From the NCBI GenBank assembly GCA_937958145.1, contig CALGOE010000198.1, positions 1-17,900 of the forward strand: DNA of 17,900 bases. Direction: 5' to 3'. The DNA is from an uncultured Desulfobacca sp. (GTDB lineage: Bacteria; Desulfobacterota; Desulfobaccia; Desulfobaccales; Desulfobaccaceae). The position numbers and the translations under genes were made by a program. Below are positions 6,990 to 14,827 of this stretch, piece by piece. A model generated the notes under the pieces. That model worked only from the letters and a program-made list of their open reading frames with translations. It did no database searches and was not told where the DNA came from. Each line of letters begins with the position of its first letter. Position 1 is the first letter of the stretch.

Positions 6990-7050
6990 CAGCGCCAACC
7001 TCTCGGTCGACGAGGCCTTCTCTGCCGCCGATCTGGAGATCGGCGCTACC
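6990..7050 (+). repeat. GCCGAYC-type palindromes, degenerate copy plus perfect copy
   Basis: GCCGATCT-GG-AGATCGGC (7027-7044) is a perfect 8-bp palindrome followed by GCTACC. A degenerate relative with CAGCGCCAACCTCTCGGTCG lies at 6990-7009. Together with 6861-6922 this makes about four members of one family inside 190 bases. Confidence 0.7.
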
Positions 7051-7133
7051 AGGATCAGCCTCCCAACAGGCTGAGTCAGGGGCCAAAGAAAAGGGAAGAG
7101 GGAAAAAGGCTCATATAATAAACATAACAAAAT

Positions 7134-7163
7134 GGTGGCACCGGCTTTCCAGCCGGTGCGCCC
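7134..7163 (+). repeat. CACCGGCT/AGCCGGTG palindromic repeat
   Basis: Perfect 8-bp arms CACCGGCT (7139-7146) and AGCCGGTG (7151-7158) surround TTCC, with flanks GGTGG and CGCCC. From memory, motifs of this kind recur between genes in several unrelated bacteria; I cannot confirm copies elsewhere in this genome. Confidence 0.75.
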
Positions 7164-7211
7164 ATAAACAGCCCGTAGGGGCGGCTCTGAGACCCGTCCC
7201 TCCAGCAGGCA

Positions 7212-7250
7212 TCCATTAAAAATATTTTTTTCCATTAGGAAATATTTTTC
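7212..7250 (+). repeat. AT-rich imperfect direct repeat
   Basis: TCCATTAAAAATATTTTTT (7212-7230) is followed directly by TCCATTAGGAAATATTTTTC (7231-7250). This island of A and T runs in a GC-rich region could be an upstream promoter element, a bent-DNA site or a protein-binding site for the second permease gene. Confidence 0.6.
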
Positions 7251-7307
7251 ATAGCTGGCTTGACCTCTTCGTCAGCAGGGCGGGAGAGTCAGAGCAGCGG
7301 CCAAACA

Positions 7308-7349
7308 CGAAGGCCTCCCGGCGGAGACTGTCACCCCGGGAGGCCTTTG
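7308..7349 (+). promoter_or_regulatory. Long hairpin in the leader of the second permease gene
   Basis: Arms AAGGCCTCCCGG (7310-7321) and CCGGGAGGCCTT (7336-7347) pair perfectly over 12 bp, extendable to 14 bp with one G-T pair, around a 14-base loop. No T-run follows, so it is not a typical intrinsic terminator. The stem ends about 45 bases before the ATG at 7396. It could control transcription or message stability. Confidence 0.55.
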
Positions 7350-7395
7350 GCATTCGGCGGCAATGAATTAACTTTTTGATATTAGGAGGAATACC

Positions 7396-9153
7396 ATGGC
7401 AAGAGCCCGGTTCCCGGCTGTAACCCTGATGTTTCTGATCATGCTGTTGTTTGCGGCGCTGCCCGCTCTGGGCCAAACTGCCCCCACCATTGGCGAACAC
7501 TTGAGCCTGGCCGGGGCCATGAAAAATCCCCAGGGTCAGGGCGTGAAAGAAGTGACGGTGACGGTACTGGTGAATGGCCAGCCGGTGCCGCCGGCCAACG
7601 GCGAGGCGATTATCACGGACAAGTCAGGGAGCTTCCTGGCCGATTTCCTCCTGCCGGCCGGGACCCTGCCGGCAGCCCGGGTCGAAGTGACGGCCGTCAA
7701 ACCTTCCTGGAAACCGCTGGCTCCCACGACTCTGCCGGTCTTGCCTGCGGGCGCAGATAACGACGGCCGCCCCCTGTTCCAGGCTCAGAGCCAATTCACC
7801 CTGCAGCGCGCCATAACCCCCGCTTTCTGGCTGGCGGCCGCGATTTTGATTCTGGTCTATTTCCTCATTGCGGCGGAACTTATGCACCGTACCCTAGCCG
7901 CCATGCTGGGCGCGGTTCTGGTGCTGTTTATCAGCTATACGGCCGGGACATTCAACAAAGAGTATTTCATCCTGTCGTTTCCTGACGCCATTCATGCCAT
8001 TGACATGAACGTCATCTTCCTCCTCATGGGCATGATGATCATTGTCGGCGTCCTGAAAAAGACCGGCATGTTCCAATGGTTGGCCTACCAGTCCTATGCC
8101 CTGGCCCGGGGCAATATCTTTATCCTGGCCGCCATCCTCATGGTGGTGACTGCGGTCTGTTCAGCCTTTCTGGACAACGTCACCACCATGCTGCTGATGA
8201 TTCCCGTGACCATCGAGATCGCCGTCACCCTGAAGGTCAATCCCCTCAGCCTGCTCATTCCCGAGGTCTTCGCCTCCAACGTCGGCGGCACCGCCACCCT
8301 CATCGGCGATCCGCCTAACATCCTCATCGGCTCCTATGCCAATCTGACCTTCATGGACTTTGTCACCAATCTGACCATTATTGTGGCCGTTTGCATGGTT
8401 TTGACGGTGATTTATTATCTCTTCTGGTACAAACCGGCTTATCAACAGGCCGAAGTCAAGGACGTGGAGCGGACCATCGCCTTCATGGCAGTGCAATACC
8501 GCATCAAGGATAAGCGGCTGGCGCTTAAAGGCCTGGCGCTGTTGGCCTTCACCATCTTTCTGTTCATCATCCACGGGGTCCTGCACATGGAGCCGGCCAT
8601 CGCCGCCCTCACCGGCGCCATGTTCCTCCTGGCCATCTCCCGGGTGGATATCGTCGAGATGCTGGAACATGAAGTGGAGTGGCCGACGCTGATCTTCTTC
8701 ATTGCCCTGTTCATGGTCATCGCCGGGGCCGAGGAGACGGGGTTGATCCAGATCATCGCCGAATGGGTGCGGGATGTTTCCGGCGGCAATCTGACCGTGG
8801 CGGTGATCATGATCCTCTGGGTGAGCGCCATCGCCAGCGCCGTCATTGACAACATCCCCTTCACCGCCACCATGCTGCCCATCGTCGCTTTTCTGAACAG
8901 CTCCATCCCCGGGGCCGAAAGCGGCATCCTGTGGTGGTCCCTGGCCCTGGGGGCCTGCCTGGGCGGCAACGGCACCATGATCGGCGCTTCAGCCAATGTG
9001 GTCACCGTCGGTCTGGCCGAAAAGGCCGGGTACCATATCAGCTTCCTGGGCTACATCAAGGCCTGTTTTCTGCCGATGTTGCTCAGCGTGGCCCTGGCCA
9101 ACGCTTTTCTCTTGATTGTTACCTTTGTCCGGCCGCTGACCATGAGCCGGTAA
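7396..9153 (+). CDS. ArsB/NhaD/P-protein-like permease with exported N-terminal domain (copy 2)
   Basis: This 585-residue paralogue of the protein encoded at 5035-6798 is collinear throughout: signal peptide (about 1-26, ending PALG-Q), exported beta-rich domain (about 33-138), then the membrane domain. The membrane region is nearly identical between copies, including FLDNVTTMLL, GGTATLIGDPPN, DNIPFTATMLP and NGTMIGASANV, while the signal peptide and exported domain differ more. That pattern indicates gene duplication followed by faster change outside the membrane. A strong AGGAGG (7384-7389) precedes the ATG. The 597-base repeat-rich gap and the leader hairpin suggest expression independent of copy 1. 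Function is as uncertain as for copy 1: inner-membrane ion exchange or anion transport. The copies may differ in substrate, affinity or regulation. Confidence 0.88.
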   Translation: MARARFPAVTLMFLIMLLFAALPALGQTAPTIGEHLSLAGAMKNPQGQGVKEVTVTVLVNGQPVPPANGEAIITDKSGSFLADFLLPAGTLPAARVEVTAVKPSWKPLAPTTLPVLPAGADNDGRPLFQAQSQFTLQRAITPAFWLAAAILILVYFLIAAELMHRTLAAMLGAVLVLFISYTAGTFNKEYFILSFPDAIHAIDMNVIFLLMGMMIIVGVLKKTGMFQWLAYQSYALARGNIFILAAILMVVTAVCSAFLDNVTTMLLMIPVTIEIAVTLKVNPLSLLIPEVFASNVGGTATLIGDPPNILIGSYANLTFMDFVTNLTIIVAVCMVLTVIYYLFWYKPAYQQAEVKDVERTIAFMAVQYRIKDKRLALKGLALLAFTIFLFIIHGVLHMEPAIAALTGAMFLLAISRVDIVEMLEHEVEWPTLIFFIALFMVIAGAEETGLIQIIAEWVRDVSGGNLTVAVIMILWVSAIASAVIDNIPFTATMLPIVAFLNSSIPGAESGILWWSLALGACLGGNGTMIGASANVVTVGLAEKAGYHISFLGYIKACFLPMLLSVALANAFLLIVTFVRPLTMSR

Positions 9154-9183
9154 AGCAGGGAAGAGGGATGAGGGAAAAAATCA

Positions 9184-9257
9184 AGTAGGGTAAGCAGTGC
9201 CTAAAACAGTAGGGTGGGCAGTGCCTAAAACAGTAGGGTGGGCAGTGCCCACCCTAC
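9184..9257 (+). repeat. 24-base direct repeats ending in a full palindrome
   Basis: Three copies start at 9184, 9208 and 9232 with a 24-base period. Each begins AGTAGGGT and continues to GCAGTGCC; the first two end CTAAAAC. The first differs by AA for GG. The third instead extends into a full inverted repeat (9233-9257), with CTAAAAC recurring at 9262-9268 inside the end of the next gene. Confidence 0.85.
9233..9257. terminator. Perfect palindrome between convergent genes, possible two-way transcription end
   Basis: GTAGGGTGGGCA (9233-9244) and TGCCCACCCTAC (9246-9257) form a perfect 12-bp stem around a single G. It sits between the second permease stop (9153) and the lptE-like stop (9262). 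There is no T-run on either strand, so termination is inferred from position and stem strength only. Confidence 0.4.
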
Positions 9258-9261
9258 AGGG

Positions 9262-9813
9262 CTAAAACAGCAGGCCGATCTTGTCGTGCACCCGTTGGGC
9301 CAACCGGACGGACATCTGGCGCAGCCCCTGGTCCCGGGTGGCCTCACCGATGCCGTAATATTTATCGGCCACGTAGTCGTGCCGGACGATCTCGGTGCCT
9401 TTCCAGACGATTTTGCCGCTGCGGGTATCTTTCAGATTGATCTCCACCGTCAAGGTCGCCCGCCGGATCAGGGAACGTTCAATGTCCAGATAGGCCGTGG
9501 AGGAATGCTCCATTTTTTTGATGACGCCTTGGAGCAGATAATCGGCTTTGCCTTCACCGGCCTTGACCTGCACGATCCGGCTCTCCTGAAAGGCCCGGAG
9601 CATATCATTGGCAAATATAGTCTCCAGCCCCGGTTCCAGGGAGCGGTTTTCAAAGGGCAGGATGGCCAGGGTCACCACCGGTTTATCCGGGTGGACCGGT
9701 TCGGCGCCCACCACCCGATAGCCGCAGGCCGGCAGCAGGAGCAGAACAGCTATAAGGAAGCGGGCGACAGCAAGCCTTGGGTGGCGGCGCCAGTTCTGCG
9801 ACCGTGGTGGCAT
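9262..9813 (-). CDS. lptE: LptE-like LPS-assembly outer-membrane lipoprotein
   Basis: From the ATG at 9813 the protein is 183 residues. It has a basic N-terminus (WRRHPR), a hydrophobic run (about 14-27) and a lipobox LPAC with Cys30 as the lipidated residue, followed by GYRVVG. The CGY start of the mature protein and the later ILPFENRS, a pattern of small beta and alpha segments, and a length near 180 residues fit LptE, the plug partner of LptD in LPS insertion. The gene lies just downstream of leuS on the same strand, the same order as in E. coli, which supports the call. The frame is open upstream to a TTG at 9894 overlapping leuS, but that start would put 27 extra residues ahead of the signal peptide. 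Sequence conservation in this family is low, so the name rests partly on context. Confidence 0.78.
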   Translation of the reverse strand: MPPRSQNWRRHPRLAVARFLIAVLLLLPACGYRVVGAEPVHPDKPVVTLAILPFENRSLEPGLETIFANDMLRAFQESRIVQVKAGEGKADYLLQGVIKKMEHSSTAYLDIERSLIRRATLTVEINLKDTRSGKIVWKGTEIVRHDYVADKYYGIGEATRDQGLRQMSVRLAQRVHDKIGLLF

Positions 9814-9883
9814 AAGGGTGATTCCACGCCTGCAAGAGATATTTTTCACCCCGAGAGAAGGGCCGGGATTTTGCCCGAGTGGA

Positions 9884-12382
9884 TCAGAGAACAATATTCA
9901 CCAATTTTTGCCGGGCGACGACGACTTTCTTAACGCTCCGGCCCTGGAGCAGTTCCTGAATACGGGCATCGGCCAGAGCCTGCTCCTTGATTTCATCGTC
10001 GCCGGCCTCGGCCGCGACCATGATCTTGCTGCGCAATTTGCCATTGACCTGGATCACCACCAACTTGGTCTCCGCGGCCATGGCCCCGGGATCGGCCTCC
10101 GGCCAGGTTTCCAGATAAATAGACGTGGTATGCCCCAGGTGGTGCCAGACCTCCTCGGCCAGATGCGGCACCATGGGGCTCAGGAGCAGGATCAGGGCCT
10201 CAATGGCCTCCCGCCAGACGGCGGCGGTAACGGGGTCGGCCAGGGCATTGTCTCCCTGCTCTTCCCGGGCTTTGTACAGGTCGTTCACCAATTCCATCAA
10301 CGCGGCGATGGCGGTGTTAAAATGCAGGCGGGCTTCAATATCCGCAGTGACCCGGTGGATGGTTTGATGCACCCGCTGGCGCAGACGGCGTAACTCCGGA
10401 GTCAATTCATTGCCGTCGCCCCGGTAGGGTTTGGCTTGGACGAGGGGGGCACCCAACTCCACCACCAGACTCCAGACCCGGTTCAGGAAACGGAAACTGC
10501 CGGCGACCCCCTTCTCGGACCAATCCAGGTCTTTTTCGGGCGGGGCGGCAAAGAGGCAAAAGAGGCGAGTGGTATCGGCGCCGTAAGTCTGAATCAGTTC
10601 ATCGGGGTCAACGACGTTGCCTTTTGATTTGGACATCTTGGCCCCATCCAAGAGGACCATGCCCTGGGTCAGCAGCCGGGTGAAGGGCTCATCCAGGCTG
10701 ATGTAGCCCAGGTCCCGCAGCACTTTGGTGAAAAACCGGGCATAGAGCAGATGCAGCACCGCGTGTTCGATGCCGCCGATATATTGGTCCACGGGCAGCC
10801 AATAATCCACCCTGTCCCGATCCAGGATGCCCGCCTGGTAATCCGGACAGGCATACCGCAGGAAATACCAGGATGACTCCACAAAGGTATCCATGGTGTC
10901 GATCTCCCGGCGAGCCGGCCCGCCACAGCTCGGGCAGGTTGTATGGACAAAATCGGCCACGTTCGCCAAGGGCGAGCCGCCTTCCCCGGAAATGGCCACG
11001 TCCAGGGGCAAAACCACCGGCAGATCGGCCTCGGGTACGGTTTGAAGGCCGCATTGATCGCAATAGATTATCGGTATGGGGGCGCCCCAGTAACGCTGCC
11101 GGGAGATGCCCCAGTCCTTGAGGCGGTAGTGGACCGTACGGCTGCCCAAACCTTGGGCCTCCAAGGCCGCAGTGATGGCCTCTTTGGCCGCTTCGCTGGC
11201 CAGGCCGTCAAATTTCTTGGAATTCACCAGGATACCCGGGTCTTCGTAGGCCGCGGTCATGGTCTCCGGGCTCAGGATCCGGTCCGGCGGCTGGATAACC
11301 ACGACAATGGGCAGGCTGTATTTGTGGGCGAATTCAAAATCCCGCTGGTCATGGGCCGGCACCGCCATGACCGCGCCGGTGCCGTACTCCATAAGGACAA
11401 AATTGGCCACATAGATGGGCATGCGCCAGCCGGTGACCGGGTTGAGACAATAGCGGCCGGTGAAAACCCCTTCTTTCACCAACTCCTCCACCACGCCCTT
11501 GCTGCGATCCCGTTGTTTCCAGGTGTCGATAAATTCCCGGACCGCGGCTTCCTGGGAGGTGCCCTGGGCCAGCGCCAGGGCCAGGGGGTGCTCTGGGGCC
11601 AGGCTCATGAAGGTGGCGCCAAAAAGGGTATCGGGGCGGGTGGTGAAGACGGTGATCTTGTCCTCGCTGCCTTCCAGGGGAAAGAGGATCTGGGCCCCCT
11701 CGGAGCGGCCGATCCAGTTGCGCTGCATGGTGAGGACGCGCTCCGGCCAACCCGGCAAGCGGTCGCAGAAATCCAGCAGTTCATCGACGTAAGCAGTGAT
11801 TTTGAAAAACCATTGCTCCAATTCCCGCAGCACCACCGGTTGTTTACAACGCCAGCAGCCGCCGTCCTCCACCTGTTCGTTGGCCAGGACGGTCTGGCAA
11901 TGCGCGCACCAGTTCACCGGCGACTTTTTCTTGTAAGCCAAACCCCGCTGAAACATCTCGATAAAGACGAGCTGTTCCCACCGGTAATAGTCGGGATCGC
12001 AGGTGGCCAACTCCCGGCGCCAGTCGTAACTATAGCCCAGGGACTTGAGCTGCCGCCGCATATAGTCGATGTTGTCATAGGTCCAGGTGGCAGGGTGAGT
12101 GCCATGCGCCAGGGCGGCATTTTCCGCCGGCATGCCAAAGGCATCCCAGCCCATGGGGTGGAGGACGTTGAATCCCCGGAGGCGCTTGTAGCGGGCCACC
12201 ACATCGCCGATGGTGTAATTGCGCACATGGCCCATGTGAATCCGGCCCGAAGGATACGGAAACATTTCCAGCACATAATACTTGGGCCGGTCGGGATCTT
12301 CGCTGACCCGGAAAATATTCTGCTCTTCCCAAAACCGCTGCCATTTCCCTTCAATGGCCGCGGGATTGTAGCGCATCTCCAT
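9884..12382 (-). CDS. leuS: Leucyl-tRNA synthetase
   Basis: This 832-residue class I synthetase attaches leucine to tRNA-Leu in the cytoplasm. The HIGH-type signature is HMGH (49-52) in PYPSGRIHMGHVRNYTIGD. A zinc ribbon follows with Cys159, Cys162, Cys176 and Cys179. The CP1 editing domain includes TTRPD (247-251). The catalytic loop KMSKS is at 582-586, and the C-terminal part is an anticodon-binding and C-terminal domain. Length is a little under the 860 residues of E. coli LeuS and all signature motifs are intact. The ATG at 12382 has GGAG upstream; an ATG two codons later is possible. The lptE-like gene follows 70 bases after the stop, probably co-transcribed. A terminator and a candidate promoter lie just upstream. 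Confidence 0.98.
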   Translation of the reverse strand: MEMRYNPAAIEGKWQRFWEEQNIFRVSEDPDRPKYYVLEMFPYPSGRIHMGHVRNYTIGDVVARYKRLRGFNVLHPMGWDAFGMPAENAALAHGTHPATWTYDNIDYMRRQLKSLGYSYDWRRELATCDPDYYRWEQLVFIEMFQRGLAYKKKSPVNWCAHCQTVLANEQVEDGGCWRCKQPVVLRELEQWFFKITAYVDELLDFCDRLPGWPERVLTMQRNWIGRSEGAQILFPLEGSEDKITVFTTRPDTLFGATFMSLAPEHPLALALAQGTSQEAAVREFIDTWKQRDRSKGVVEELVKEGVFTGRYCLNPVTGWRMPIYVANFVLMEYGTGAVMAVPAHDQRDFEFAHKYSLPIVVVIQPPDRILSPETMTAAYEDPGILVNSKKFDGLASEAAKEAITAALEAQGLGSRTVHYRLKDWGISRQRYWGAPIPIIYCDQCGLQTVPEADLPVVLPLDVAISGEGGSPLANVADFVHTTCPSCGGPARREIDTMDTFVESSWYFLRYACPDYQAGILDRDRVDYWLPVDQYIGGIEHAVLHLLYARFFTKVLRDLGYISLDEPFTRLLTQGMVLLDGAKMSKSKGNVVDPDELIQTYGADTTRLFCLFAAPPEKDLDWSEKGVAGSFRFLNRVWSLVVELGAPLVQAKPYRGDGNELTPELRRLRQRVHQTIHRVTADIEARLHFNTAIAALMELVNDLYKAREEQGDNALADPVTAAVWREAIEALILLLSPMVPHLAEEVWHHLGHTTSIYLETWPEADPGAMAAETKLVVIQVNGKLRSKIMVAAEAGDDEIKEQALADARIQELLQGRSVKKVVVARQKLVNIVL

Positions 12383-12403
12383 AATGGCATCTGCTCCCAG
12401 ATT

Positions 12404-12445
12404 ATTATAACGCTATATTATCTCTGAAAGTGCCAGAAAGGGCAA
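12404..12445 (-). promoter_or_regulatory. Candidate leuS promoter
   Basis: On the minus strand TTGCCC (12440-12445) is separated by 17 bases from GATAAT (12417-12422), a good sigma70-type pair. A perfect TATAAT lies slightly closer to the gene (12404-12409) but lacks an obvious -35. Transcription would start about 15-35 bases before the leuS ATG. Confidence 0.5.
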
Positions 12446-12461
12446 GGTGCGCCCAGGCCAG

Positions 12462-12490
12462 AAAAATGGGGCCAACTGTGCTGGCCCCAC
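12462..12490 (-). terminator. Rho-independent terminator downstream of the acyl-CoA synthetase gene
   Basis: On the minus strand GGGGCCA (12482-12488 reversed) pairs with TGGCCCC (12468-12474 reversed) around a 7-base loop and is followed by ATTTTT (12462-12467). It lies about 48 bases past the synthetase stop and ahead of the leuS promoter, so the two leftward genes look transcriptionally separate. On the plus strand the stem is also followed by A-rich sequence, not T-rich. Confidence 0.75.
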
Positions 12491-12535
12491 AAAAATGCCG
12501 TCGGTTTTATAGCCAGGGACGCCTTGCCGCCGCCT

Positions 12536-14575
12536 CTAGCCGCTCACGCGGCTATAGATGCGGGCGTCCACAGCGAAAACCCCCCGCTCGTAGACCAGTA
12601 GGGGGTTGAGCTCGATCTGGTCCAACTGCGGGTTGGCGGTGGCCAGCCGGGCCAGGGCCTTCATGATCTCCACCAAGGCCTCCTGGTCTCTGGGAACCTG
12701 ACCCCTGGCCCCGGCCAGCAGGGGATAGCCTTTGATGGACCGGATCAACTGCCAATACTCTTCATCTTTGGCCGGCAGCAGACAGAATTGCACATCCCGG
12801 TAGATTTCCGTGAAAATGCCGCCCAGGCCGAACATGAGGATGGGGCCATACTGGGGGTCGGTGAAGACGCCCAGGATGACCTCCAGGCCGCCGGGTTTGG
12901 CCATGGGAGAGACGGTGACGCCGTCCAGCCGGGCGTTGGGGGCATGCATGAGCACGGTTTTCAGCAGGTCGTCCACTTCTTCCCGAATCTCAGCCTCGGT
13001 GGTCAGGTGCAGGCGGACCCCGCCGATATCTGATTTGTGGGGCAGATCAGGGGAGGCGATCTTGATGGCCACCGGTCCCCCGAACTGGGCGGCCAGGGCC
13101 ACGGCCTCGTCGGCCGTGGTGGCCAAGGGGCAGGCAGCCACTGGTATGCCAAATTTGGCCAGCAGGGCCGCCGCTTCGCCGGGCGGCAGGAGCGTCAGAT
13201 TGGGCGCGGCCGGCGGCGTCACTGCTGCTCTTTCCACCGGGGCCGGCTCGGCCTCGAAGCGGAAGAATTGATGGAGGGCGGTCAAAGCCCGTTCTGGGGT
13301 GGGAAAGACGGGCACGCCCCGCTGGTGCATCCGGGGCACCTCTTGACGCTCAACATCGGCGCCACCCATGAAAATGACCAGCTCCGGATGTCCCGGGGTC
13401 ACCACCTGGGAGGCCTCGGGAATGGGATCGCCGAAGATCAGCACCAGATTATCATATTCATGGCGAGCCGCAGCCATGACCCGGATATAGAGGCCGGGAT
13501 CGCTCATGACATCGCCGGTGAGGTCCACCGGATTGCCCACGGCGCAGTGGGGCGGCACAATCTCCCGCAGTTTCTTCTGCAGCTCCGGGGACGGCGGCGG
13601 CGTCTGGAAACCCAACTTTTCCGCGGCGTCGATGGCCAGAATGGCAGCCCCACCGGAGCTGGTGATGTTCAGCAGCCTCTTGCCTTTGGGTTTGGGATAG
13701 TAGGCCAGGATCTTGGCGAAATCATAGAGTTCAGCGACACTGTCAGCCCGGTGTACTTTATAACGCCGGAAGATGGCGTCGTAGACAGCGTCGCTGCCGG
13801 CCATGGATTTGGTGTGGGATTCGGCCGCCAGCCGTCCCTGTTCCGTGCGGCCGGCCTTCAGGATAACGATGGGTTTGGTGGCGGCGGCCAGGGCGTCCAG
13901 AAAATAGACGGGCCGTTTGACCCCTTCAATATAGAGGGCGATGACTTTGGTATGAGGATCCTGGTTAAAATACTCAATGGCATCAGCTTCGTCCACATCA
14001 GCCCGGTTGCCCAGGCTGACAAAGACACTGACGCCCAACTGATCCTGGGAGGCCCAATCCATAAGGGCAGCGCCCACCGTGCCGCTTTGCGAGATGAAGG
14101 CCATGCTCCCCTGAGTGGTCAGGAGGGGCCAGGAGGCGCACAGTTTCTGGTGCGGGTTGTTGACCCCCTGGCAGTTGGGGCCGATGAGCCGCACCCCATA
14201 GCGGCGGGCTGTTTGGGCCAACTCTTCCTGGAGCTTCTCACCCTCGGGCCCGGCTTCGGCAAACCCGCCGGTAATGACAATGGCGGCCTTAACCCCGGCC
14301 TGGCCGCACTGCTCGATGGCGCCGACCACGGCTTTGGCCGGGATCACCACCACGGCCAGGTCTGGTGGGCTGGGCACTTCACCGATCTGTTTAAAGGCCG
14401 GCAACCCCAGGACAGTATCAGCTTTCGGATTGATGGGATAAATGGCGCCGGGGAAGCCGGCATGGATGAGATTATAAAGAATATCATGGCCGAGCTTTCC
14501 GGCCACAGTGGAGGCACCGATGACGGCAACGCTTTTGGGACGAAAGATCGCATCCAGGGGTTGGGCTCTTTCCAT
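12536..14575 (-). CDS. ADP-forming acyl-CoA (acetate-CoA) ligase, fused alpha-beta type
   Basis: The 679-residue protein has the one-chain layout of NDP-forming acyl-CoA synthetases. The CoA-binding domain starts near the N-terminus (FRPKSVAVIGAS, 11-22). Succinyl-CoA-ligase-like domains follow, with the catalytic His254 in ESHTKSMAGSDAVYDAIFRRY-type context. A C-terminal ATP-grasp domain runs from about 455, with KIASPDLPHKSDIGGV carrying the second conserved His. Enzymes of this family interconvert acetyl- or acyl-CoA plus ADP and phosphate with the free acid plus ATP. No acetyltransferase (GNAT) domain is attached, so it is not the Pat-type fusion. The direction here (making ATP from acyl-CoA, or activating acetate) is not decidable. 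An AGGAGG sits 5 bases before the ATG at 14575, preferred over a TTG five codons upstream. The preferred acid is unknown. Confidence 0.88.
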   Translation of the reverse strand: MERAQPLDAIFRPKSVAVIGASTVAGKLGHDILYNLIHAGFPGAIYPINPKADTVLGLPAFKQIGEVPSPPDLAVVVIPAKAVVGAIEQCGQAGVKAAIVITGGFAEAGPEGEKLQEELAQTARRYGVRLIGPNCQGVNNPHQKLCASWPLLTTQGSMAFISQSGTVGAALMDWASQDQLGVSVFVSLGNRADVDEADAIEYFNQDPHTKVIALYIEGVKRPVYFLDALAAATKPIVILKAGRTEQGRLAAESHTKSMAGSDAVYDAIFRRYKVHRADSVAELYDFAKILAYYPKPKGKRLLNITSSGGAAILAIDAAEKLGFQTPPPSPELQKKLREIVPPHCAVGNPVDLTGDVMSDPGLYIRVMAAARHEYDNLVLIFGDPIPEASQVVTPGHPELVIFMGGADVERQEVPRMHQRGVPVFPTPERALTALHQFFRFEAEPAPVERAAVTPPAAPNLTLLPPGEAAALLAKFGIPVAACPLATTADEAVALAAQFGGPVAIKIASPDLPHKSDIGGVRLHLTTEAEIREEVDDLLKTVLMHAPNARLDGVTVSPMAKPGGLEVILGVFTDPQYGPILMFGLGGIFTEIYRDVQFCLLPAKDEEYWQLIRSIKGYPLLAGARGQVPRDQEALVEIMKALARLATANPQLDQIELNPLLVYERGVFAVDARIYSRVSG

Positions 14576-14648
14576 AGTTCCTCCTGACAACTCGGTGGGG
14601 GGTGGCGCACCAGACCCAGAACCTCATTTTCCAATAAATTCTGTGCCG

Positions 14649-14677
14649 ATGTTACCATAGGCCAGCCCGCCTGACAA
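14649..14677 (-). promoter_or_regulatory. Candidate promoter for the acyl-CoA ligase gene
   Basis: On the minus strand TTGTCA (14672-14677) and TAACAT (14649-14654) are spaced by exactly 17 bases, matching 5 of 6 and 4 of 6 consensus positions. The leader would be about 65 bases. The rest of the 14591-14827 spacer shows no gene. Confidence 0.5.
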
Positions 14678-14827
14678 CGGTTTTTGGCAGCTCCGGACGC
14701 GTTGCGCCGCCTTGAACCGGGAGGGACGCCCTCTGCCCCTTCCCTGGCCCCTCATCCTCCACACCCGCAGGGGCCGCGGGCAGGTTGACGTCCGGCCGAT
14801 GGTCCTTATGTTAAAAAGCAGAGGACG

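Larger units (their letters stand above)
6799..7395 (+). other. 597-base intergenic region packed with palindromic repeats
   Basis: No credible gene lies between the two permease paralogues. The stretch holds two copies of a GGCGGCC/GGCCGCC element, several GCCGAYC-type palindromes, one CACCGGCT/AGCCGGTG element, an AT-rich direct repeat (7212-7250) and a long hairpin just before the second permease gene (7308-7349). A minus-strand ORF at 6978-7235 is made largely of translated repeats and is not believed. Confidence 0.75.

Noticed and set aside
6978..7235. 85-codon minus-strand ORF in the permease spacer
   Set aside because: Much of it is a translation of the palindromic repeats (for example the CACCGGCT element), with no supporting ribosome site.
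9184..9257. CRISPR-like array from the 24-base periodic repeats
   Set aside because: Units are directly adjacent, with no unique spacers and no cas genes nearby.
9814..9894. Longer lptE-like protein starting at TTG 9894
   Set aside because: It would place 27 polar residues before the lipoprotein signal peptide and overlap leuS; the ATG at 9813 is a better start.
10943..12427. 494-codon plus-strand ORF opposite leuS
   Set aside because: leuS on the other strand has every signature motif; this ORF shows no domain and is a frame shadow.
12410..12440. Sigma-54 promoter TGGCAC upstream of leuS
   Set aside because: The required downstream TTGC-type element is missing at the fixed spacing, and good sigma70 elements are present.
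13037..14587. 516-codon plus-strand ORF opposite the acyl-CoA ligase gene
   Set aside because: It has His/Gly/Gln-rich nonsense composition, and the opposite strand encodes a clear enzyme.
14576..14590. TTG start five codons upstream for the acyl-CoA ligase
   Set aside because: AGGAGG is placed correctly for the ATG at 14575 and would lie inside the longer version.
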